From Prolixibacteraceae bacterium (lineage in GTDB: Bacteria > Bacteroidota > Bacteroidia > Bacteroidales > Prolixibacteraceae): a DNA stretch of 34,208 nt. The stretch is from NCBI GenBank assembly GCA_009773765.1, contig WTWZ01000028.1, positions 31,948 to 66,155 of the forward strand. The letters run 5' to 3'. Under the pieces are notes generated by a model that was given only the letters and a program-made list of their open reading frames with translations, made no database searches and was not told the DNA's origin. The translations under genes and the position numbers were made by a program. Numbering within the stretch: position 1 is the first letter of the stretch; every line of letters starts with the position of its first letter. Shown here piece after piece: positions 17,045 through 24,580 of the stretch.

Positions 17045-17250
17045 GCAGCTAACAACATCAATCTGACCTGGGTATCAAATCTCTCATTATCAGCCAGATC
17101 ATCTATAACCAGAGCAACATCAATATCACTTTCTGAACGTTGCATATTCCGTGCATAAGAGCCAAATATGAATGCCGAAATTAACCCTGACTGATGCCTG
17201 GCTACTGAATCGATATATCGTTTTACAGTTTCACGAATTCCTTTATCCAT
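16933..17250 (-). CDS. MNT-type nucleotidyltransferase (antitoxin of a HEPN/MNT pair)
   Basis: The 105 aa minimal nucleotidyltransferase has the signature FIFGSYARNMQRSESDIDVAL: G30-S31, then D42 and D44 as metal ligands, and a third acid likely in IDTRIEP (D72). In HEPN/MNT modules this protein neutralises the HEPN RNase, in the characterised cases by AMP-ylating it. Its ATG lies inside the tail of the HEPN gene, the usual arrangement, but that HEPN gene is broken (see 17223-17403). The MNT reading frame itself looks complete. Confidence 0.82.
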   Translation of the reverse strand: MDKGIRETVKRYIDSVARHQSGLISAFIFGSYARNMQRSESDIDVALVIDDLADNERFDTQVRLMLLAAQIDTRIEPHPISKKDLDSNNPFAVEIRKTGIKLKVK

Positions 17251-17403
17251 AGTCTTTTAGTTTTAATTTCTTCAATCCATTTTGCTGAAAACTCGGGAGT
17301 GCAGGTTACTTTCGAACATGGCCATCATCGTATCAAAATCATCATCAGAACTGTCAAGCCAGTAATTAACAATTTTGTCCCTGTCAAATTCTGTGTTTTC
17401 CAT
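17223..17403 (-). pseudogene. HEPN-domain toxin gene with internal deletion and frameshift
   Basis: From the ATG at 17403 the minus strand reads MENTEFDRDKIVNYWLDSSD and DDFDTMMAMFES, the typical N-terminus of HEPN proteins paired with MNT. It then passes at once into a tail that in its own frame reads CTPEFSAKWIEEIKTKRLWI and ends at 17223, the typical HEPN C-terminus. The central helices and the RNase Rx4-6H motif are missing, and the join shifts the frame, so the literal product is only 43 aa. The tail overlaps the MNT start by 28 nt, as in intact pairs. The family call is from memory of the pattern. Confidence 0.75.
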
Positions 17404-17466
17404 TTTTCAAAGTTATTAAAAAAAGAATTCAACCATTTGCTGAATTTGAAAGTTACATCTGCAAAT

Positions 17467-17673
17467 TCATTCACTTTGATAAGATTCATTCGGTTCAGCA
17501 ACTTTGTCGAGTGGCAGGATTTTGGAAGAGGTAATTTTTTCTCTTTCTGAAGAAATGATTTCAGCCAGTGGTTTAAATACAATTACCGGCGCTTTTCCAA
17601 CTGCCAGCGAAAGTTCAATTAGCTTTTTAAGCGTATAGTTAAATTTCCTAAATAAATCATCCAAGGCTTTCAA
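17467..17673 (-). CDS. Small unknown protein or gene remnant upstream of the HEPN/MNT relic
   Basis: A 68-codon frame from a TTG at 17673 (preceded by GGAGGG), reading LKALDDLFRKFNYTLKKL, then IELSLAVGKAPVIVFKPLAE, then a tail LPLDKVAEPNESYQSE. The frame is open a little upstream of the TTG, so this may be the C-terminal piece of a longer lost protein. I do not recognise it. A second eroded copy lies at 15340-15475. The tail of the frame overlaps nothing. Similarity between the two relics shows that it was once a real gene family in this region. Confidence 0.4.
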   Translation of the reverse strand: MKALDDLFRKFNYTLKKLIELSLAVGKAPVIVFKPLAEIISSEREKITSSKILPLDKVAEPNESYQSE

Positions 17674-17768
17674 CCCTCCAAAACCGCCTGATTATAAAAT
17701 AACTGAAAATTAATCAGTTATACTTAAAAATAATTCATACTGCGCCGTATTTTGTCGTACCATTATTG

Positions 17769-17776
17769 TAAATTTG
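17769..17776 (+). promoter_or_regulatory. Candidate -7 box of the WYL regulator gene
   Basis: TAAATTTG fits TAnnTTTG and ends 29 nt before the ATG at 17806. A TTTG at 17751-17754 is 14 nt upstream, closer than usual. There is no other feature between the minus-strand cassette and this gene. Confidence 0.45.
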
Positions 17777-17805
17777 TTTCAGTTTAACATTTAAAATTTC
17801 AGAAT

Positions 17806-18702
17806 ATGTCGGTAAGAGAAACAATATTACGGTATCATTTGATCATCAGTAAACTACGGAAACATCCGGTAACTTTTAACGAGTTGGCAGATTTTCTTGA
17901 ACGTGAATCGGATTTTCACGGGAATACGCTTACAAAAGCCAAACGCACCATCCAGCGGGATTTTGATGCTATCCGCTCCATTTACAACATCGATATCCGT
18001 TTCGATTTCAGGCGCGGAGTTTATGTGCTCGACCCTGACGAAAACCAGGAAAAAAACCTGCGGATGGTGGAAGCGCTCGATTTGTTCAATGCCATGAAAG
18101 TAACCGAAAATATCTCGGGAATTATCCATTTCGAAAAACGCCGTCCTCAGGGTACTGAAAACATGAACGGACTGTTACACGCCATTCAGCGCCGTGTGCA
18201 AATAGAATTTACCTATTCAAAGTACTGGGAAAATGTATCAACCCAACGAATAGCAGAACCGTATGCGCTGAAGGAGTTTAAAAACCGCTGGTACCTGGTG
18301 GCGCTGGATCATAAAGACCTCAGAATAAAAACCTTCGCCCTCGACCGCCTGACCGATCTTGAAATTACAAAACGTAAATTTCAGCATCCGCAAAAGTTTG
18401 ATGTTAACGAGTATTTCAAACATTGTTTTGGTATTATCACTGCTGAAGGTGAAGAACCGCATGATATAGTTTTGTCGTTCGAACCGACCCAGGGAAAATA
18501 CATAAAGTCGCTGCCCTTACATGAATCGCAGGAAGTGCTGATTGATAATGAACAGGAAATTCGAATCAAAATCAAAATATTTCTGACGCATGATTTTCTG
18601 ATGGAAATCCTTTCGCACGGTGAAAATGTGAAAGTGATTGAACCTGCCGGTTTAATTGAAAGCCTGATAACAAGTTATCAGAACGCACTAAAACAATACT
18701 AA
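17806..18702 (+). CDS. WYL-domain transcriptional regulator
   Basis: The 298 aa protein has an N-terminal helix-turn-helix of the DeoR/HTH_11 kind (about 1-70, ILRYHLIISKLRKHPVTFNE then TKAKRTIQRDFDAIRSIYNI), a WYL domain (about 120-200, with IEFTYSKYW, PYALKEFKNRWYLVALD and FALDRLTDLEI), and a C-terminal WCX extension (about 205-298). WYL proteins bind nucleic-acid-like ligands and often control CRISPR and other defence genes. It may regulate itself, the cassette region to its left, or the small gene that starts 2 nt after it. The link to the nearby nuclease genes is inference from position only. Confidence 0.87.
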   Translation: MSVRETILRYHLIISKLRKHPVTFNELADFLERESDFHGNTLTKAKRTIQRDFDAIRSIYNIDIRFDFRRGVYVLDPDENQEKNLRMVEALDLFNAMKVTENISGIIHFEKRRPQGTENMNGLLHAIQRRVQIEFTYSKYWENVSTQRIAEPYALKEFKNRWYLVALDHKDLRIKTFALDRLTDLEITKRKFQHPQKFDVNEYFKHCFGIITAEGEEPHDIVLSFEPTQGKYIKSLPLHESQEVLIDNEQEIRIKIKIFLTHDFLMEILSHGENVKVIEPAGLIESLITSYQNALKQY

Positions 18703-18704
18703 TA

Positions 18705-19130
18705 ATGAATAATACCTTGGAATTTGTTACAGTAAAACTGAACAAAATGCTTGAAATAGAGCAATTTGACAATGAAATGTTTGAATTCTACATCGCTTTA
18801 TTGAAAGAGAAATACAATTTTGAAATTCAATTGATTGATTTTGAGTTTTACAATGAAGAAAAGCTCCGGAAAGCACAAACTGAGAAAAGGAAAGGAATGG
18901 AATTGCATGATTTTGAATATACTGCCAATTGCCGCGAATTGGAAAAGATGTGTTTGAAATGTCTTGAAACTAAATCGGAATGGAAGATTGAAAAGTCGGT
19001 ATTTTTACCCGAACCCGGAAGGAATTTATTGAATAGTTTAATACCAGTTTATTTTTATTACTGTCATTTCGGAAATGCCAAAAATGATGGTTTGGTAAAA
19101 AAGCTTATTGAAAACGAGGTAAATCATTGA
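18705..19130 (+). CDS. Small uncharacterised protein co-transcribed with the WYL regulator
   Basis: The 141 aa protein starts 2 nt after the WYL gene. It is helical and charged, with no signal peptide or membrane segment. One stretch, EKRKGMELHDFEYTANCREL, has the spacing of the UVR motif of UvrB/UvrC and ClpC (helix, short acidic turn, helix) and might bind a partner protein; this is a weak resemblance. The N-terminal half (EFYIALLKEKYNFEIQLIDFEF) is not recognised. Its neighbour suggests a regulatory or defence context, nothing more. Confidence 0.6.
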   Translation: MNNTLEFVTVKLNKMLEIEQFDNEMFEFYIALLKEKYNFEIQLIDFEFYNEEKLRKAQTEKRKGMELHDFEYTANCRELEKMCLKCLETKSEWKIEKSVFLPEPGRNLLNSLIPVYFYYCHFGNAKNDGLVKKLIENEVNH

Positions 19131-19559
19131 AAAACATTTAGCGGGTAAATTACCGGACACAGCAGTAATTGTTGTTCAGTACTTATCCCCCTTTGATTTT
19201 TATCATGCTATGGAATTGAATATTTCGATTCAAAGGGGGATTCAGGGGGATTGTTAGGCACATTAAATTTTTGAATTAAATATTTTCTGATTCCTTATTT
19301 CTTATTTTTTATTTCTTATTTCCTTAATTCCGAACAAATCAAGAATTCTCAATCTCCCTTTTATTCACCTTTAATATTAAAGTTATCCTTTCAATTCATG
19401 TTTTGCAATTAAAGGGGGACGAGTTTCGAAGTGACTTTTCATCCAATTAATTGACCATCAGTTAACTGCGCCTATTATAAAATGACATGTGAAGGGAAGT
19501 CACGTGCAAAAAAAAAATACAAAGTTCCTTTCTCAATACTCGTACTAAAAATCTAAAGT
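19131..19559. other. Gene-free gap with inverted repeats
   Basis: I see no gene here. TCCCCCTTTGA (19186-19196) and TCAAAGGGGGA (19230-19240) form perfect 11-nt arms around 33 nt, followed by a further GGGGGATTG word. A single AATTAAAGGGGGAC occurs near 19408. The stretch around 19290-19325 is low-complexity pyrimidine-rich (TTATTTCTTATTTTTTATTT). The inverted repeat could act as a terminator between the converging genes, or could be a trace of a small non-autonomous element. Confidence 0.6.
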
Positions 19560-20789
19560 CTATTTGGAAACATCATACACCATCAGCGCATTTCCGTGCC
19601 TGATATACATTCGTTTGTTGTGAATTACCGGGTGCGCCCAGTGCTGGTCGGTGCCGAGTGGTACATTAAATTTACTGATAATTTCAAAAGTACCGGGGGT
19701 CATTTTTACCAGCGCTACCTGTCCATCTTCGCTGTAGCAATAAAACAAACCGTCGGCATAAATAATTACACCATTGCTAAAATCTGAAGCGATTATTTTT
19801 TCATCACCGGTTGCTGCATTAACTGAATACCAGTTTTTTGTGCGGTACGCTGAGCCATAAATCGTGCCATCAATTAGCACAATTCCTCCCATCAGGTTTT
19901 TAAAATCCTCGTTTCTCCAAAGTTGTTCCACCTGTTTTCCATCATACGATAATTTCAGGGCCAGCAAACCGCTGTTTCCTTGCTCTGATGAAGTACTTGA
20001 ACAATAAATAATTCCGTTTTCGTACACCGGGGTATTTGCATGTATTTTATGGGCCTGAAATTGATCAACCCTCCAATATAATTCACCTGTGTCTGCATCC
20101 ATTCCAATAACAGAAGTTTGGGTCATGGTTACCACAAGCCGGGTATTGTTGTGCTCCACCAAAACAGGAGAACAATATGCCGAGGGTTCTCCGTGACCCT
20201 TGCTGGCCCAGATAGTTTCGCCGGTAAACCGGTTAATCGCCACAACATTGAATTCTTCGCCACCAGGTGTACAAATCAAACGGTCGCCATCAACCAGCAC
20301 CGATTCTGTAATTCCCCACTGAATATTTTTGCCGTTAAACTTTTTCAGTAAATCCACCGACCAAACCAAATTGCCATTTTCAGCATTAAAACAAAACACT
20401 TTGCCCATCCCGCTTACCAGATAAACCAAATCATCAACGACAAGCGGCGTCGATCTCGTTCCGGTATAATTCACATGCCATTCTTCTCCGTATTCTTTTT
20501 GCCAAAGCAATTTGCCATTCATATCGAATGAATAAAGAACACCAGTTGTATCGGGCATTCCATTGATAAAAATCCTGTTATTTCCGATTCCCGGACTGCT
20601 GTGCCCGGCGCCCAGACCTTCGAAACTCCATAAAAGTTCAGGTCCGTTTTCGGGCCATGAATGAAGCAGGCCTGTTTCATGAAAAATACCCCGACGGTCG
20701 GGGCCGCGCCATTGCGATGATTCATCTGTTTGACTTTTACACGATAATACCATAAAAAATCCCAATGCGAATAAAAATAATTTTGCCAT
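19560..20789 (-). CDS. PQQ-like beta-propeller lipoprotein, second of a tandem pair
   Basis: The product is 409 aa. The N-terminus is a lipoprotein signal with lipobox LSC (Cys17). The body is built of repeated propeller blades of the PQQ/BamB kind, each with a Trp and a turn such as NGKLLWQKEY, NGNLVWSVDL, TGETIWASKG and TGELYWRVDQ. It opens with WRGPDRRGIF, a motif common to these periplasmic PQQ-repeat proteins in Bacteroidota and Planctomycetota. The family has no uniform function: dehydrogenase-like, scaffold or sugar-linked roles are all known. No PQQ synthesis genes are nearby. It starts 22 nt after its paralogue, so the two form one operon. Confidence 0.83.
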   Translation of the reverse strand: MAKLFLFALGFFMVLSCKSQTDESSQWRGPDRRGIFHETGLLHSWPENGPELLWSFEGLGAGHSSPGIGNNRIFINGMPDTTGVLYSFDMNGKLLWQKEYGEEWHVNYTGTRSTPLVVDDLVYLVSGMGKVFCFNAENGNLVWSVDLLKKFNGKNIQWGITESVLVDGDRLICTPGGEEFNVVAINRFTGETIWASKGHGEPSAYCSPVLVEHNNTRLVVTMTQTSVIGMDADTGELYWRVDQFQAHKIHANTPVYENGIIYCSSTSSEQGNSGLLALKLSYDGKQVEQLWRNEDFKNLMGGIVLIDGTIYGSAYRTKNWYSVNAATGDEKIIASDFSNGVIIYADGLFYCYSEDGQVALVKMTPGTFEIISKFNVPLGTDQHWAHPVIHNKRMYIRHGNALMVYDVSK

Positions 20790-20811
20790 TATGTATTAAT
20801 TTTAGAATGAA

Positions 20812-22077
20812 TTATAAAGATATTTTGTAAGCCATCAGCGCATTTCCGTGCCTGATGTAAAGAATTCCGTTTTTAATTACCGGGTGCGCCCAGTGCTGGT
20901 TAGTGCCGAGCGGTACTTTAAACCGGCCAACGATTTCAATTGTGCTGCATGTAGCATTTACCAGCGCCATTTCGCCATCGTTTTCCGAATAGCAGTAAAA
21001 CATCCCGTCGGCGTAAATTACTGCACCACCGCCCAAATCTTTGTTCTGCGCCAGCATCTCTCCGGTATTCCAGCTAAGTACCTGCCAGTCGGGTTTTAAA
21101 TAAGCCGAAATAAACAGGCAGGTATCCAGTTTAACAGCACCTCCCATCAGGTTTCGCATTTTTGTGTTTCGCCAAACCACTTCTGCATTTTTTCCATCTT
21201 CTGAAAGTTTTAAAAGGACCAACCCCGATGCAGGTGTTGGGTCTCCGCTCGAAACCAGAAGTTTGCCATCGGAATAAATGGGTGTGTTGGCGTGAATTTT
21301 ATTCCTTTGCGTATGTTCAATCCTCCAGTACATTTCGCCGGTTCCGGCATCAATACCCATAATTGAACCTGCGGACATTGCAATTACCAGTTTCTGCCCG
21401 TTGTGTTCAACCAAAATGGGCGAATTATAGGTTGCCGGCTCCTCAAATCCTTTCGACGACCAGATTTTCTTCCCGGTAAACCTGTTCAGTGCAACCACAT
21501 TATTTTCTTTTCCGCCCGGAACACAAATCAAACTTTCACCGTTGATTAAAACCGATTCGGAATAACCAAACTGAATAACTGAATCCACTCCAAAATCTTT
21601 GATAAAATCAACCGACCATACCTGTTCCCCATTTTCAGTTTTTAAACAATACACCGCGCCCATCCCGCTTTCAATGTAAATCAAATCGCCAACCACAACA
21701 GGCGCTGAGCGGGTTCCGTGAAAGTTCAGGCAGAAATCTTTTCCGTAATCTTTTTGCCAGAGCAAGTTTCCTTCGGGATCAAAAGTAAAAAGTGTCCCAA
21801 CAGATAAGATAGTATCTTTAACTCCGGTTACAAACACCCTGTCGCTGATAACTGCCGCGCTGCTGTGCCCAAAACCCAAACCTTCAAACGACCACAACAT
21901 TTCCGGCCCGTTTACAGGCCACTGTTTTAACAGGTTTTTTTCGGGATAAATTCCATCGCGGCTGGGGCCCCGCCAGTCTGAGATTTCTGTAATTATTAAC
22001 TTGGTTTTGCCTTTTTGACATGACACACCTGCAAAAACTATCAGGGCTAAAAACGATATAAATCGGGCTATAATCAT
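20812..22077 (-). CDS. PQQ-like beta-propeller lipoprotein, first of a tandem pair
   Basis: The 421 aa protein has a lipobox GVSC (Cys20) and the same blade series as the gene downstream: DWRGPSRDGIYPE near the start, then EGNLLWQKDY, NGEQVWSVDF, TGKKIWSSKG and TGEMYWRIEH, ending with a matching NQHWAHPVIKNGILYIRHGN. The pair is alike along its whole length, so it is a tandem gene duplication. This copy is upstream and would be translated first. It is expected in the periplasm, anchored by lipid. The substrate or partner is unknown. Confidence 0.83.
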   Translation of the reverse strand: MIIARFISFLALIVFAGVSCQKGKTKLIITEISDWRGPSRDGIYPEKNLLKQWPVNGPEMLWSFEGLGFGHSSAAVISDRVFVTGVKDTILSVGTLFTFDPEGNLLWQKDYGKDFCLNFHGTRSAPVVVGDLIYIESGMGAVYCLKTENGEQVWSVDFIKDFGVDSVIQFGYSESVLINGESLICVPGGKENNVVALNRFTGKKIWSSKGFEEPATYNSPILVEHNGQKLVIAMSAGSIMGIDAGTGEMYWRIEHTQRNKIHANTPIYSDGKLLVSSGDPTPASGLVLLKLSEDGKNAEVVWRNTKMRNLMGGAVKLDTCLFISAYLKPDWQVLSWNTGEMLAQNKDLGGGAVIYADGMFYCYSENDGEMALVNATCSTIEIVGRFKVPLGTNQHWAHPVIKNGILYIRHGNALMAYKISL

Positions 22078-22255
22078 TCGGTTTTTATTGAAGCGGTTAA
22101 AATAGAAAATTAATTTTAATCTAAAACAAAATATGAACTGATTTGGGTTCTGGTATTTTTGTTATCATATAAATCGGGGCAATTCTCAGTTTTTTCATTT
22201 GCAGGAACCAAATAACCAGAAATTAATTTCTGCAAAAATATTCTGGTTGTATTTG

Positions 22256-22315
22256 TTTGCAGATAAGTTTCTGCTGTTTGCAGATAAGTTTCACCGATTC
22301 ACAGATATTTTTTCG
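22256..22315. repeat. Three direct repeats spaced 21 bp
   Basis: TTTGCAGATAAGTTTC occurs at 22256-22271 and 22277-22292, and a decayed form (TTCACAGATATTTTTTC) begins at 22298. The step is 21 bp each time, two turns of the helix, so a protein bound to each copy would sit on one face. The copies lie about 70-130 nt before a small gene and about 180 nt before the divergent lipoprotein operon. The rest of the 306-nt gap 22078-22383 shows nothing else that I can name. Confidence 0.6.
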
Positions 22316-22383
22316 CCGTTTAATTGCTATTTCCTAAATTAGCTGAGAAATTTATATCATTCACCAGCAGAAAACTAAAAACG

Positions 22384-22623
22384 ATGAAAACAATTTTTCT
22401 TATCACTTCCATTTTTTACGTACTTGGGTTGAAAATTGGCCATAAAATCGACATTTTCAGAAATTATAATCCAATAGAAAAAATTACAACCACAAAAAAG
22501 GTTATCAGAAAAGCCGTAAAACCGGTTTATTTTCAGGATGAAGTTCAAAAGAAAAGTAAAGCCGATTCAACCAGGAGCGTGCAAATTGCCGATAAAAAAG
22601 TAGTAAATTCAAACCACTTTTAA
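22384..22623 (+). CDS. Small hypothetical protein with N-terminal hydrophobic segment
   Basis: The product is 79 aa from the ATG at 22384 (a TTG at 22324 also opens the frame but precedes a non-hydrophobic segment). The first 18 residues (MKTIFLITSIFYVLGLKI) are a signal or anchor; the rest is basic (KKVIRKAVKP, QKKSKADSTR) and without Cys. I do not recognise it. It stands alone between two longer genes, downstream of three spaced repeats, and may be a small envelope protein. Confidence 0.5.
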   Translation: MKTIFLITSIFYVLGLKIGHKIDIFRNYNPIEKITTTKKVIRKAVKPVYFQDEVQKKSKADSTRSVQIADKKVVNSNHF

Positions 22624-22756
22624 TATTGCACTTCAGTTTAAAAAATAATAAAACAGCGTTAAGGAAATCAAAATTTTGGTTTCCTTTTTTTATTTTCTAA
22701 ATTCGAAAAGTTTGGCACGAATTAAACAGTGTATATTTTTTAAATCATTTTTGGAT

Positions 22757-23566
22757 ATGATTTGCAAAATAACGTTGAACGATGTGGTTATAGAAAGCTG
22801 GGCGCACCTGGTGGAAGAAGTATATCATGATGCCTGGAAACCTAAGTTGGGAAGGTTTCGGAGCGATTATGCCTTTCGGGGATTGTCGGATTGCACCTAC
22901 CGGCTGGAAAACAGTTTCCTGCGGAATTGTGGCAACCGGCCGGAGCTTGAGTATCATATTTTGCGCAATTTCAGGAAGTACGCGCGCACCAGCGAACCCA
23001 ACCTCACCAACACGCAGTTGCGCTCACTGGTTTTGGCACAGCACCACGGATTGCCAACCCGTTTGATGGACTGGACCTATTCGCCCTTTATAGCCATGCA
23101 TTTTGCCACATCCAGCACCGAAAAATCCGATATCGATGGCGTAATCTGGAAAATTGATTTTGTAAAGGTTAACTGTTTGGCGCCAAAACCGCTTAAAAAA
23201 TTGCTGTCGAAAGAAAAGTGCAATGCTTTTACAATTGAAATGCTTGAATCGGAATTTTCTAACCTGCAAAAGTTCGATGAAGTAATTGGAAAAGGAAATG
23301 TCATTTTTTTCGAGCCACCTTCCATCGATGACCGCATTGTAAATCAATTTGCCTTGTTTTCCATTATGTCGGATGCCGCTTCTGTTTTGGACGAATGGCT
23401 TACCGAGCGGCCTGAATTGTACCGCAGGTTAATCATTCCGGCAAAGTTAAAATGGGAAATCCGCGACAAACTCGACCAGTCGAATATTACCGAAAGGGTT
23501 TTGTTCCCTGGGCTCGATGGATTGGCGCGCTGGTTGAAAAGACATTATCAACCAAAAGACATTTAA
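22757..23566 (+). CDS. FRG-domain protein
   Basis: The product is 269 aa from the ATG at 22757; the frame also opens at a TTG at 22676, but the stretch between is not protein-like. The FRG motif itself is YAFRGLSD (residues 39-46), followed by the conserved LVLAQHHGLPTRLMDWT and SPFIAMHFA blocks. FRG proteins are found in many phages, toxin-like operons and defence islands; a role in nucleotide or NAD handling has been proposed for the family, but no reaction is settled. No signal peptide is seen. No obvious partner gene flanks it, so it stands as an orphan. Confidence 0.83.
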   Translation: MICKITLNDVVIESWAHLVEEVYHDAWKPKLGRFRSDYAFRGLSDCTYRLENSFLRNCGNRPELEYHILRNFRKYARTSEPNLTNTQLRSLVLAQHHGLPTRLMDWTYSPFIAMHFATSSTEKSDIDGVIWKIDFVKVNCLAPKPLKKLLSKEKCNAFTIEMLESEFSNLQKFDEVIGKGNVIFFEPPSIDDRIVNQFALFSIMSDAASVLDEWLTERPELYRRLIIPAKLKWEIRDKLDQSNITERVLFPGLDGLARWLKRHYQPKDI

Positions 23567-23653
23567 GTTTGTTACATACGAAGGACTGAAAGATTGAAAG
23601 ATTAAAATTGAGATAAAGTATAGGCAAAATTTAAAAATCACAAAAAAATAGTT

Positions 23654-24580
23654 ATGGAAAATTTTAAAATGAACCGTCGGAAATTTATGAGCGCCCTGGG
23701 GTTGGGGACCGCTCATGTTTTATTTTCAAATCCCCTTTTTGCGGCAGCTCCCGGCCGGTTTCCATCCAGCGACCCGGTGCAGATGGTTAAACTTGGAAAG
23801 TCGGGGGTTGAAACTACTTTGTTGGGAATGGGTACTGGTGTTCATGCCGGAAACCGGGCTTCGTTTCTCACCAAACAGGATAAACAGAAAGGCCTGGCGC
23901 TTATACACCACGCATACGACAAGGGAATCCGCAATTTCGATTGTGCTGATACTTACGGAACCCATGGTATTGTTGCTGAAGCCCTGGCCAAAAAGAACAG
24001 GGAAAGTTATACCCTGACCACAAAAATCTGGGTTCGCGGTGGTGGAATTCCTGAACCGGAACGCCCTGATGCAAATATTGTGGTTGATCGATTCAGAAAA
24101 GAATTAAAAACCGATTACCTCGACCTGGTTCAGATTCATTGTATGGAAGATCCAAATTGGACGGTTAACCAGAAAAAGCAAATGGATATTTTGGAGAACC
24201 TGAAAGCAAAAGGGATTATCAGGGCCCACGGTGTATCTGTCCATTCTCTTGATGCGATGAAAGATGCAGTAAAAAGTCCGTGGGTTGATGTAATTCATGT
24301 GCGTATCAATCCTTATGGAATGGCGATGGACAAACCCGATCCAAAAGAAGTGGTAGAGGTGATTCAGCAATTGCACAAAGCCGGAAAAGGCGTAATTGGG
24401 ATGAAACTGGTTGGTAATGGTAATTTGCGCGACGACAGCAAAAAAATAGATGATTCGCTTAAGTTTGTTTTAGGCTTGGGATGTGTTGATATGATGATTA
24501 TCGGGTTTGAGGAAAACAATCAAATTGACAATTATTTGGGACGGGTTGAAAAATCAATAACCCAAATCAACAGGGGATGA
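23654..24580 (+). CDS. Aldo/keto reductase with twin-arginine signal
   Basis: The 308 aa protein begins with a Tat-like signal, NRRKFMSALGLG, then a hydrophobic run ending near FAAAPG. The ATG at 23669 gives the tidier Tat start, but both are possible. The reductase core follows: KLGKSGVETTLLGMGTG, RNFDCADTYG with the Asp and Tyr of the catalytic tetrad, the Lys in TTKIW, and the His in VQIHCMED. The enzyme reduces aldehydes or ketones with NAD(P)H; a Tat-exported member may use another cofactor or be loaded before export. It ends in a 4-nt overlap (ATGA) with the pirin gene. Confidence 0.87.
   Translation: MENFKMNRRKFMSALGLGTAHVLFSNPLFAAAPGRFPSSDPVQMVKLGKSGVETTLLGMGTGVHAGNRASFLTKQDKQKGLALIHHAYDKGIRNFDCADTYGTHGIVAEALAKKNRESYTLTTKIWVRGGGIPEPERPDANIVVDRFRKELKTDYLDLVQIHCMEDPNWTVNQKKQMDILENLKAKGIIRAHGVSVHSLDAMKDAVKSPWVDVIHVRINPYGMAMDKPDPKEVVEVIQQLHKAGKGVIGMKLVGNGNLRDDSKKIDDSLKFVLGLGCVDMMIIGFEENNQIDNYLGRVEKSITQINRG

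Noticed and set aside
17325-17582. An 85-codon minus-strand frame over the HEPN start
   Set aside because: It runs in a different frame from the clear HEPN N-terminus at 17403 and shows no family pattern.
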